From positions 1-7,114 of the forward strand of contig JAUXAE010000059.1 in the NCBI GenBank assembly GCA_030620035.1: 7,114 nucleotides of DNA. The letters run 5' to 3'. The stretch comes from Dehalococcoidales bacterium. GTDB taxonomy: Bacteria; Chloroflexota; Dehalococcoidia; Dehalococcoidales; JAUXAE01. Position 1 is the first letter of the stretch; each line of letters opens with the position of its first letter. The notes under the pieces were generated by a model, which saw nothing but the letters and a program-made list of their open reading frames with translations, searched no databases and had not been told where the DNA came from. Both the position numbers and the translations under genes were made by a program. Shown in pieces: positions 1-5,350 of this stretch.

Positions 1-28
1 CCACTTCGTTCCATTCAGAATGACAGGG
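1..28. repeat. Fragment of a dispersed intergenic repeat (CATTCTGA type)
   Basis: Read on the minus strand this reads CCCTGTCATTCTGAATGGAA followed by CGAAGTGG. It begins 3 nt beyond the stop codon of the P-loop kinase gene and runs out of the window. The wording closely matches short dispersed intergenic elements ('GTCATTCTGA...CGAAG...') that I know from Dehalococcoidia and other bacterial genomes. That identification is from memory. Only one copy is present here, so repetition cannot be shown from the window itself. Confidence 0.45.
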
Positions 29-31
29 TGC

Positions 32-634
32 TTAGGCCTTTTCCATGCCAGTGATATACCAATTTTCAGGCGGGTCGTGCCGAGTATCAACTATCAAGTG
101 GATGATACTGAGATTGGGATGCAACTCCTTCAAGTCATTCAGGTTCACCTCTTCAAACCTCTTTTTATTGTTGAGGTAGGCTTGTTCAGTCAGTGCATTT
201 GACTCATAGTTCTCTTTAGTCCGCTTTAGTATCCGCCTGATGGAAACTTCCTGTGGGCAGTCCGTCTGCAGGATAACGAATGTCACCTTGTATTTGGCGG
301 CTATGGCAGCGGCACGCCTTCTCAATGACTGCGTGATGAAGGTGGCATCGAGTATCACTCCGTCACCCTTGTTTAGGGTCGTATCTGCCTGCCTGAACAT
401 TTCGTCATAGACCATTGTCCGTTTCCCCATATTTGAGGCCACCTTTTCATCGAATATGTCCTCATTCTTCAATACTTCCAGTCTAATCAAGTCAGAGCGA
501 AGGAGGGGATAGCCCTTAATCTTCGATACCTCTTCGGTTGTCTCCGTTTTCCAGGTACCGGGAAGACCACAGGCGATAAGCAAAAAACCAGAGCCTAACT
601 CGGCTTCTATGAATTTCACAAACGGTTCTTTCAA
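32..634 (-). CDS. P-loop NTPase/kinase, COG0645-like (zeta-toxin/AAA_33 type)
   Basis: A 200-aa soluble protein, probably a small-molecule or nucleotide kinase-type P-loop ATPase. Its Walker A loop lies at residues 23-30 (GLPGTWKT). The usual second-half Gly is replaced by Trp (TGG codon); GGG would give the consensus. A RSDLIR segment (46-51) and an LDATF motif (95-99) followed by Arg-rich SLRRRAA match the zeta-toxin-like/COG0645 fold. The start is TTG at 634, chosen because AGGAGA lies 8 nt upstream and the family's N-terminal P-loop position fits. It follows the phosphotransferase-like gene by 23 nt. In many bacteria these two domains are fused in one protein, so a joint function is likely. 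The gene looks more AT-rich than its upstream neighbours. The substrate is unknown. The Trp could impair nucleotide binding or be a subfamily trait. Confidence 0.85.
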   Translation of the reverse strand: MKEPFVKFIEAELGSGFLLIACGLPGTWKTETTEEVSKIKGYPLLRSDLIRLEVLKNEDIFDEKVASNMGKRTMVYDEMFRQADTTLNKGDGVILDATFITQSLRRRAAAIAAKYKVTFVILQTDCPQEVSIRRILKRTKENYESNALTEQAYLNNKKRFEEVNLNDLKELHPNLSIIHLIVDTRHDPPENWYITGMEKA

Positions 635-641
635 TGTATCG

Positions 642-647
642 TCTCCT
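642..647 (-). promoter_or_regulatory. Shine-Dalgarno site that fixes a TTG start
   Basis: AGGAGA on the minus strand, inside an AAAAGGAGAC context, lies about 8 nt before TTG at 634. No ATG or GTG lies at a suitable distance in that frame, so this site supports TTG as the start of the P-loop kinase gene. It sits in the 23-nt gap after the preceding stop codon. Confidence 0.7.
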
Positions 648-657
648 TTTCAGCGTA

Positions 658-1680
658 TTAGGTATCCGAGTAGGTTTGTTTTGACTTTACATAAGAATGA
701 GCCAGGTCAAAGTAGCTGCTGGCAATCTCCCCGGCTGGCCTTTTTTCTTCCTGGCTGATATAGGGGTCATCCAGCTTGAAGCTGGCCACCTTGCCCCGTA
801 CGTAGGCCCGGTAGCACTTGTAGAATTTCAGCAGCTGGGCTAGCCCTTTGTCCTGGCTGTAGGCGGTATAGACGGTGATAAACTGGCGTCCCAGGTCGGC
901 CCGCCCGTAGTGGTCTAGGTCCATGGCCAGGAAGGCAACCTCTGAGGCGATATCACCATATCGGAACCGGTCGTTAAATTCTATGCAGTCATAGATGCAG
1001 ATGCCATCACTAAAGCAGATATGGGCGGTGTGGAGGTCGCCGTGGCCGTCCCTTATGTGGCCGTCTTTAATCCGCTTCCCCAGCAGGGCCGCTTTTTGCC
1101 TGATAAAGCTCCGGGTGTAGCCCTTAATTTGCTCAAAACTACGGCTGGAGATGGTCTTACCGATGTACTTCTCGGTCTGGCTGAAGTTCTCCTCGGTATT
1201 CTGACTGATGGCATCAGGGCGGCCAAAGGCACTGATACCGGCATTGGTCTCCGCCCTGTGATGAAACTGGACCAGCCTTTGGGCCAGCCTGGTGACCATT
1301 TCTGGCAATACCCGGTTTGCCGCCAGCAGGGCATCCATCATCCTTTCCTGGGGCAGGCGGTTCATCTTTACGGCGTATTCAAGAACCTTACCCTGACCAC
1401 CGATAAAAAAATCACCCCGGTGCTGGGTTATGGCGACGACACCCAGGTAGACATCGGGGCACAGCCTTCGGTTAAGCTCGACCTCTTTGTGGCAGTAGAA
1501 ATGGCGCTTGTCCAGGGTAGTGTAGTCAAGATAGCCCAGGTTTACCGGCTTTTTGACCTTATAGACGAAGCTGTCACCGATAAAAACAAAGGACATCTGG
1601 GTCTGTATCAGGGCTACTTCCTGGGTCGGCTCAGGGTAGGCCTCTGGCTTGAGCAGTGCCTGAATCATCTCAGGTAGCAT
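658..1680 (-). CDS. Aminoglycoside phosphotransferase-like kinase (COG2187-like, stand-alone domain)
   Basis: A 340-aa protein of the protein-kinase/aminoglycoside phosphotransferase fold. The N-lobe contains VYKVKKPVNLGYLD (39-52), with lysines suited to ATP binding, followed by the typical NRRLCPDVYLGVV segment (70-82). The catalytic loop is HGDLHTAHI (213-221), where Asp215 is the likely base and the usual metal-binding Asn position is His. The DFG-equivalent is DCIEFNDRFRYGDIASE (231-247). This layout matches the N-terminal half of COG2187/COG0645 bifunctional proteins; here the P-loop half is the next gene. I chose ATG at 1680 over upstream in-frame starts because it overlaps the THEP1 stop as TGATG, and residues before it lie inside the THEP1 gene and look like out-of-frame sequence. 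Aminoglycoside resistance is not implied. The substrate is unknown. Confidence 0.88.
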   Translation of the reverse strand: MLPEMIQALLKPEAYPEPTQEVALIQTQMSFVFIGDSFVYKVKKPVNLGYLDYTTLDKRHFYCHKEVELNRRLCPDVYLGVVAITQHRGDFFIGGQGKVLEYAVKMNRLPQERMMDALLAANRVLPEMVTRLAQRLVQFHHRAETNAGISAFGRPDAISQNTEENFSQTEKYIGKTISSRSFEQIKGYTRSFIRQKAALLGKRIKDGHIRDGHGDLHTAHICFSDGICIYDCIEFNDRFRYGDIASEVAFLAMDLDHYGRADLGRQFITVYTAYSQDKGLAQLLKFYKCYRAYVRGKVASFKLDDPYISQEEKRPAGEIASSYFDLAHSYVKSKQTYSDT

Positions 1681-2213
1681 CAGTCCTTGTCTTCTTTTAC
1701 CGCTTTTAGCCATTGTCTCAAATCTTCCATAACCTGGCGGTTGTTGCCGCCGGTTACAGGCACCAGGTCTACCTCGGGCCGCTTCTTTAGGGCATCTGCC
1801 CACGGGTTGGGGCCTAACATGATGGTCCCCAGAACCTTGTGGCCGCGGTTGATTATCTCCAGCAGGGTTTGCCTGAAGCTGGCCGGGAGTAGCTCCATCT
1901 TGCCGATTTCGTCAACGACTACCAGGTCACGCTGCCGGGCCGCCTGGAGCAGTGCCGGGATGCCTATCTTGTCCAGGCTTTGAGTGTCAACACCATATTT
2001 GCCCACCCGGTGTCGGCCTTTAATGCTGACATGGGCCAGTACAGCGCTTTGTCCTTCCAGGGTAATTAACCTGAAGCCCTTTCTTATCCCCTGGCTTCGT
2101 ATCTCCTCAGTGTAAAAGCCGCCGGCCCTGCCCGCCACCTCGGCCACGGCCTGCCTGATGAGGCTGGTCTTGCCCGTCCCCGGGCGGCCGGTCAGTAGAT
2201 AGACCTGCTTCAT
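1680..2213 (-). CDS. THEP1-family nucleoside triphosphatase
   Basis: A 177-aa P-loop NTPase of the THEP1/NTPase_1 family, which hydrolyses nucleoside triphosphates in vitro; its physiological role is unsettled. Walker A is GRPGTGKT (9-16). The family's GGFYTEEIR segment is at 31-39, VGKYGVD at 70-76, and Walker B VVVDEIGKMEL at 98-108, all in the expected order and intact. The length is normal. ATG at 2213 places the P-loop at the extreme N-terminus, as is usual. There is no clear Shine-Dalgarno sequence upstream, but the ATG overlaps the TGA of a small upstream reading frame as ATGA, so coupled initiation is likely. Its stop overlaps the next gene's ATG by one base. The context suggests a set of three NTP-using enzymes acting together. 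Confidence 0.93.
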   Translation of the reverse strand: MKQVYLLTGRPGTGKTSLIRQAVAEVAGRAGGFYTEEIRSQGIRKGFRLITLEGQSAVLAHVSIKGRHRVGKYGVDTQSLDKIGIPALLQAARQRDLVVVDEIGKMELLPASFRQTLLEIINRGHKVLGTIMLGPNPWADALKKRPEVDLVPVTGGNNRQVMEDLRQWLKAVKEDKD

Positions 2214-2320
2214 AGTTTTAGGTTATTTATCACCTTGGGCTTTTTCAGCCCTTCTTTTTGCTTCCAGCTTCTTTCTCTTAGCCGATGCTTGAATAGGGCT
2301 ACTCTTTTCCTTTTGTTCAT
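2210..2320 (-). CDS. Small Lys/Arg-rich ORF, possibly frameshifted
   Basis: This 36-aa reading frame begins MNKRKRVALFKHRLRERSWK. It overlaps the preceding DUF6485-like gene and the following THEP1 gene by ATGA at both ends, so it fits perfectly into the operon. The second half looks less natural in this frame than in the -1 frame, which encodes KKLEAKRRAEKAQGDK and stops at 2223. One extra base around 2273-2283 would join the two into a basic, coiled-coil-like peptide of about 32 residues. Either an intact 36-aa peptide or a gene with a one-base deletion is possible. I do not recognise a function. The high positive charge suggests nucleic-acid or ribosome contact, but this is speculation. 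Confidence 0.4.
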   Translation of the reverse strand: MNKRKRVALFKHRLRERSWKQKEGLKKPKVINNLKL

Positions 2321-2520
2321 CTGCTTCTATCAGCGAAGACCTCAACAAAGCGGGCAAAGGAGCGGTCGTAGGTTTTCTCCACCTCCGGGGGGAAGACGCA
2401 GGCGGGCAGCTCATCAAACTTAAGGTGGTAGGCGATGCACTGGCAGCACTTGCCCTTGCGGGAGCAGGGCTCATAGGTACAGTTGCAATTGGCTTTATTT
2501 AGCTCAATATCACACTCCAT
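2317..2520 (-). CDS. Small cysteine-rich DUF6485-like protein
   Basis: A 67-aa protein with eight cysteines: Cys3, Cys12, Cys14, Cys19, a Cys-Cys-x-Cys cluster at 25-28 (KGKCCQCIAYH), and Cys41 in LPACVFPPEVEKTYDRS. The pattern NCxCxxxxC..KGKCCxCIxYH...LPAC.FPPE..KTYDRS is what I know as the DUF6485 family. The fold probably binds a metal such as Zn or an Fe-S centre; that is inferred from Cys spacing. ATG at 2520 is preceded by AGGAG (2531-2535) about 10 nt upstream. It is the first gene of the left-hand operon, and its TGA overlaps the next small ORF by ATGA. Its function is unknown. Confidence 0.8.
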   Translation of the reverse strand: MECDIELNKANCNCTYEPCSRKGKCCQCIAYHLKFDELPACVFPPEVEKTYDRSFARFVEVFADRSR

Positions 2521-2563
2521 TTATAGCTCTCTCCTCATCACTAGGTTGGTCATGCGGGTGTTT

Positions 2564-2584
2564 AAGAGGGGCCAAGCCCCTCTT
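2564..2584. repeat. GC-rich hairpin (9-bp perfect stem, 3-nt loop)
   Basis: AAGAGGGGC (2564-2572) pairs perfectly with GCCCCTCTT (2576-2584) around a CAA loop. It lies between the methionine synthase stop and the DUF6485-like start. On the transcribed strand the stem is followed by AAAC rather than a U-run. It is therefore at best a weak intrinsic terminator and could equally be a repeat-type palindrome or an mRNA-stabilising structure. Confidence 0.6.
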
Positions 2585-2594
2585 TCAATATCCC

Positions 2595-2622
2595 TCCCTC
2601 TCTCCTTTGAAGGAGAGGGGGA
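2595..2622. repeat. Palindromic intergenic repeat with 13-bp stem
   Basis: Arms 2595-2607 and 2610-2622 pair over 13 positions with one G-T mismatch/wobble, around a TTTGAA centre. Flanking text continues as GGGGATAAAGGGGGTGAGG. This purine/pyrimidine-segregated palindrome resembles REP-like elements scattered in Chloroflexota intergenic regions (recollection, not shown here). No U-tract follows on either strand, so a classical terminator is unlikely. With the neighbouring hairpin it fills most of the 132-nt gap between the two operons. Confidence 0.6.
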
Positions 2623-2652
2623 TAAAGGGGGTGAGGTTGATAAACAATTCAG

Positions 2653-3681
2653 TTACATATAACGCTTCCTCATCTTGATTGACAGCTCAACCAGCAGTTC
2701 CAGCACCCTGGCGGCGGCATCTTCATTGGTTATGAGGCCCAGCCCACAACTGGGGGTAAGCAGTCCCTGCTTGATGAGCTGTCTAAAGGGGACTCCCTTC
2801 CGGGTAAAGGGGGCCATGGCCTCTTCCAGGCGGTCTTTGAGGCTTGAGGCCGTTTCCTCAACCAGCTGCTTCTCCTCATTGGGCACAATCCCCCAGGCAA
2901 TGGCGCCGCCTCTATCCAGAAAACTCTTTACCTCGGCTGGATACAGGGTTAGTGACCGGGCGTAGTTGTAGGTGTCAAAGCTGATGATGTTCGTGCTGGT
3001 ATCAAGCAATACCGACCAATCGGTATTGCCGCAGCAGTGAATTCCTTTGAGCCCACTAATGCTGCCCAAAACCTCTTCTAAAAGGTTGATAACCCTATCA
3101 CGGGAAAGTGAGACATAGGCCGAGCCGTAGGAGGCCATGGCCGGTTCGTCAACAAAGATGATGGTATTTCTGGAGATTTTGGCCAGCGCCTTTTCCTGCC
3201 AGATGGCTTTTAGTCTTAGCAATTTGACGGCGGTATCGGCCAGCATGTCATCATAGATGATGGCCCGCTTGCTGTCATCGGTGACGGTCAGACCCCAGCT
3301 GATGGGCCCGGTTACCTGCCCTTTGACCGCCCTGGCTGACGGGTTGCCCAGTTTCAGGAAGCGGTGAAGGCCGGCGGCGTAGCCGGTGCTGATGGCATAT
3401 TTATCAAAGTCGTTGTCCAGATAGGCGTTATATAACCTCTCCAGGGGCTGGTCCCAGTCTTTAGAGCGGTCAACATAGATGCTGTCTTCCCTGACCACGA
3501 TACCGGGAAAGCCCTCACTGAACTGGGCACACATGGTCTCCTTAAAGGAGCGCCTGGGTAGCTGGGGCCAGGCGGGGATGTCTTTAAGGTATTTGCCAAC
3601 CAGTGAGCATGCCTTTAGTGGGTCGGTGTGGGGCAGGCTGCCAATCATGGTCGGCAGGCAGCCAAACTCTATATCGGTCAT
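2653..3681 (-). CDS. MetE/UROD-superfamily methionine synthase (core-MetE-like)
   Basis: A 342-aa cytoplasmic enzyme equal in size to the catalytic half of MetE. Features in order: N-terminal LPTMIGSLPHTDP (9-21), PAWPQLPRRSFKE (36-48), KGQVTGPISWG (120-130), FVDEPAMASYGSAY (176-189), zinc-site IHCCGNTDW (214-222), IISFDTY (232-238), and LLTPSCGLG (307-315). His215, Cys217 and Cys312 match the MetE/MtaA zinc ligands; Asp236 sits where MetE has Glu. Short 'core-MetE' proteins of Dehalococcoides make methionine from homocysteine with a methylcobalamin-type donor, and I expect the same role here. That is homology-based inference; a CoM-methyltransferase-like or other UROD-fold methyl transfer role is the alternative. 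It follows mtnP by 7 nt, consistent with a methionine recycling operon. Confidence 0.82.
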   Translation of the reverse strand: MTDIEFGCLPTMIGSLPHTDPLKACSLVGKYLKDIPAWPQLPRRSFKETMCAQFSEGFPGIVVREDSIYVDRSKDWDQPLERLYNAYLDNDFDKYAISTGYAAGLHRFLKLGNPSARAVKGQVTGPISWGLTVTDDSKRAIIYDDMLADTAVKLLRLKAIWQEKALAKISRNTIIFVDEPAMASYGSAYVSLSRDRVINLLEEVLGSISGLKGIHCCGNTDWSVLLDTSTNIISFDTYNYARSLTLYPAEVKSFLDRGGAIAWGIVPNEEKQLVEETASSLKDRLEEAMAPFTRKGVPFRQLIKQGLLTPSCGLGLITNEDAAARVLELLVELSIKMRKRYM

Positions 3682-3688
3682 ATTGTCT

Positions 3689-4564
3689 TTAGCCCCCTCC
3701 TTTGCTTAGGTATTTGTCTATCAGCAGGCCCAGTTTCTTCCTTTGCTGCCGCGGCATAGCCTGGGCCGGGGTAACAATGGCGTTTTTCAGTGACCTGGAG
3801 CAGTCGCAGTCCCGTTTTTGGGGCATTCTGCCTACCGCCAACCTGATGATTTTCTTGGACATGTCAATGTTGGCCCGCAGGGTGCTGAGGATTATCTCCA
3901 CCGATACTGCCGCCTCTCTTTCATGCCAGCTATCGTAGTCGGTAGAGCAGGCGATGATAGCGTAACAGATTTCGGCCTCCCGTGCCAGCCTGGCCTCAGG
4001 CAATGCCGTCATGCCGATAACATCGGCCCCCCAGCTTTTGTGGAGCCGTGATTCGGCCCTTGTTGAGAAGGCGGGCCCCTCCATGACGATATAGGTGCCC
4101 CTGGGATGAACACTGGCTCCGGCCTCCCTGGCTGCCTGGTATAGAATTTTGCTTAAGGTCGGGCAGAAGGGCTGGGCAAACTGGATATGGGCCACGATGC
4201 CACTGCCGAAGAAGGTGTTCGCCCTCTGGCGGGTGCGGTCAATGAGCTGGTCGGGGATAACCAGGTGGCCGGGCCTAATCTCTTCCTTGAAGCTGCCCAC
4301 CGAGTTGGTGGCGATGATGTGCTCCACCCCCAGCGACTTTAGGGCGTAGATATTGGCCCGTGACGGTATCTCGGTGGGTAAAATGCGGTGTCCCTTGCCG
4401 TGCCTGGGCAGAAAGGCTATCTCAACCCCCTCCAGCCTGCCCACGACTATGCTATCACTGGGCTTACCAAAAGGCGTATCAATATCAACCTCTTCAATAT
4501 CGGTCAGCCCCTCAATATCATAAAGCCCCGTCCCGCCGATGACGGCTACCTTAGCCTGTGGCAT
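3689..4564 (-). CDS. mtnP: S-methyl-5'-thioadenosine phosphorylase
   Basis: A 291-aa enzyme that phosphorolyses MTA to adenine and 5-methylthioribose-1-phosphate in methionine salvage. Family signatures: GGTGLY (10-15), FLPRHGKGH (51-59, phosphate site), NSVGS (87-91), YIVMEGPAFSTRAES (158-172), VIGMTALPEARLARE (182-196) and TDYDSWH (208-214). The Asp residues of TDYD favour adenine over 6-oxopurines. A CDC motif (Cys253/Cys255) near the C-terminus recalls the CXC motif of archaeal MTAP II. ATG at 4564 is chosen over an upstream in-frame ATG because AAGGAGG lies 6 nt before it and the protein then starts directly with the first beta strand. It overlaps the preceding gene by 14 nt and precedes the methionine synthase by 7 nt. 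Confidence 0.95.
   Translation of the reverse strand: MPQAKVAVIGGTGLYDIEGLTDIEEVDIDTPFGKPSDSIVVGRLEGVEIAFLPRHGKGHRILPTEIPSRANIYALKSLGVEHIIATNSVGSFKEEIRPGHLVIPDQLIDRTRQRANTFFGSGIVAHIQFAQPFCPTLSKILYQAAREAGASVHPRGTYIVMEGPAFSTRAESRLHKSWGADVIGMTALPEARLAREAEICYAIIACSTDYDSWHEREAAVSVEIILSTLRANIDMSKKIIRLAVGRMPQKRDCDCSRSLKNAIVTPAQAMPRQQRKKLGLLIDKYLSKGGG
3695..3703 (-). promoter_or_regulatory. Ribosome binding site inside the end of mtnP
   Basis: AAAGGAGGG lies within the last codons of mtnP (the Lys-Gly-Gly-Gly tail) and is the only strong Shine-Dalgarno-like run upstream of the methionine synthase ATG at 3681. The gap from AGGAGG to ATG is about 14 nt, longer than usual. Re-initiation from the mtnP stop (TAA at 3689-3691) may contribute. 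Confidence 0.5.
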
Positions 4565-5339
4565 TAGAATCCTCCTTATGTGGATAGAATAAACCTGTAA
4601 TAATCCATACATCTGGATGTGCTCTGATTGTTCCCACATACAGATAAGTATCAAAGTTATATATTACCTCGTTCTCAAACTTCTGTCTGAAATAATCCTC
4701 CCAGTGTTCTCCATAATGTTGTCGCCACTTCCGGTATGCCTCTCCTATCTCCCAATCGGTTATTGACAACCTATGCCCTTCACAATGCGGGTCTTTACAG
4801 TAGAAGCTATAGAAGAACTTGAAAGGTATCTTTTCGAGAGGCTTGACATACTTTTTATCAAACATTGACTGCTGACTGAGTATTGCTAGCTCCTGTTCAG
4901 TCCAGCTGGGGTATTCTTCGGGTTCTATTATGAGTTCTCTTATAATCCGTGGTTTGAAAATGCCTAAGGTTGCCCCGGTCTCTGCTTTGGTTTTTTGCAG
5001 ATGGCAAAGTGAGGGAGCAGTTAGAGGTAAAACTATTTCTTTGCGTAATTTCCAACTCTTTGCTGGTTCTAAGGGTTTTCCTATAAGTCTTATTGAATTT
5101 AGGTCTATTTTGTAGCTTTCTGGACGTGGGTCTGAGGCTTTAGTTACACTTGCTTCAATCCATTGGTGCTTCTTAAATTGTTTCTCATGCTCCAAATATC
5201 TAAAAGGAAGAGGGAAAAGCCTTATCCATTTCCCTTCCTCTGTTATGCCGGCAGTGCATGACGCTTCTATCGTCTTCTTAGAAGGCAGAGGATAAGTTTT
5301 TACCGTGATGAGTACCTTTCTATTCTGGTAAATAGCCAT
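4551..5339 (-). CDS. Conserved protein of unknown function (C-x4-C-x2-H and DW motifs)
   Basis: A 262-aa soluble protein with no signal peptide or membrane segment. The N-terminus KVLITVKTYPLPSKK (8-22) and CTAGITEEGKWIRLFPLPFR (28-47) match an uncharacterised family I recall only vaguely. KASDPRPESY lies at 67-76. A possible metal site is C181-x4-C186-x2-H189, followed by ITDWE (193-197). The C-terminus DTYLYVGTIRAHPDVWIITG (230-249) is typical of the family's end and is followed by FYP. Its last residues are encoded by the mtnP ribosome binding site and start codon (14-nt overlap). It lies 11 nt after the ParB-ASCH gene and shares its AT-rich composition, so the two look like one cassette. 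The Shine-Dalgarno is weak (AAGG). A nucleic-acid-related role is a guess from the neighbour. Confidence 0.82.
   Translation of the reverse strand: MAIYQNRKVLITVKTYPLPSKKTIEASCTAGITEEGKWIRLFPLPFRYLEHEKQFKKHQWIEASVTKASDPRPESYKIDLNSIRLIGKPLEPAKSWKLRKEIVLPLTAPSLCHLQKTKAETGATLGIFKPRIIRELIIEPEEYPSWTEQELAILSQQSMFDKKYVKPLEKIPFKFFYSFYCKDPHCEGHRLSITDWEIGEAYRKWRQHYGEHWEDYFRQKFENEVIYNFDTYLYVGTIRAHPDVWIITGLFYPHKEDSNATG
4571..4577 (-). promoter_or_regulatory. Strong Shine-Dalgarno of mtnP, inside the upstream gene
   Basis: AAGGAGG on the minus strand lies 6 nt before the mtnP ATG at 4564 and decides that start. The same bases encode the Lys-Glu-Asp near the C-terminus of the upstream unknown gene. Confidence 0.85.
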
Positions 5340-5350
5340 GGCTAACAGCC

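Noticed and set aside
1021..1677. Long plus-strand open frame (218 codons) opposite the APH-like kinase gene
   Set aside because: It is a mirror of the GC-rich kinase gene. The antisense protein has no recognisable motif, there is no ribosome binding site, and the sense strand carries clear kinase motifs.
658..1680. Aminoglycoside resistance gene
   Set aside because: The fold matches, but the sequence follows the COG2187-type housekeeping family rather than APH resistance enzymes, and there is no mobile resistance context.
2223..2474. 83-codon minus-strand frame starting inside the DUF6485-like gene
   Set aside because: Its first half is an out-of-frame, Pro/Ala/Ser-rich reading of the DUF6485-like gene. 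Only the last part (KKLEAKRRAEKAQGDK) looks coding, and that is treated under the small ORF.
2564..2622. Rho-independent terminator for the methionine operon
   Set aside because: Strong stems are present, but neither is followed by a U-run on the minus strand. They are listed as palindromic repeats instead.
3354..3599. Minus-strand 81-codon frame inside the methionine synthase gene
   Set aside because: It overlaps entirely with a well-supported gene in another frame and has low-complexity, motif-free translation.
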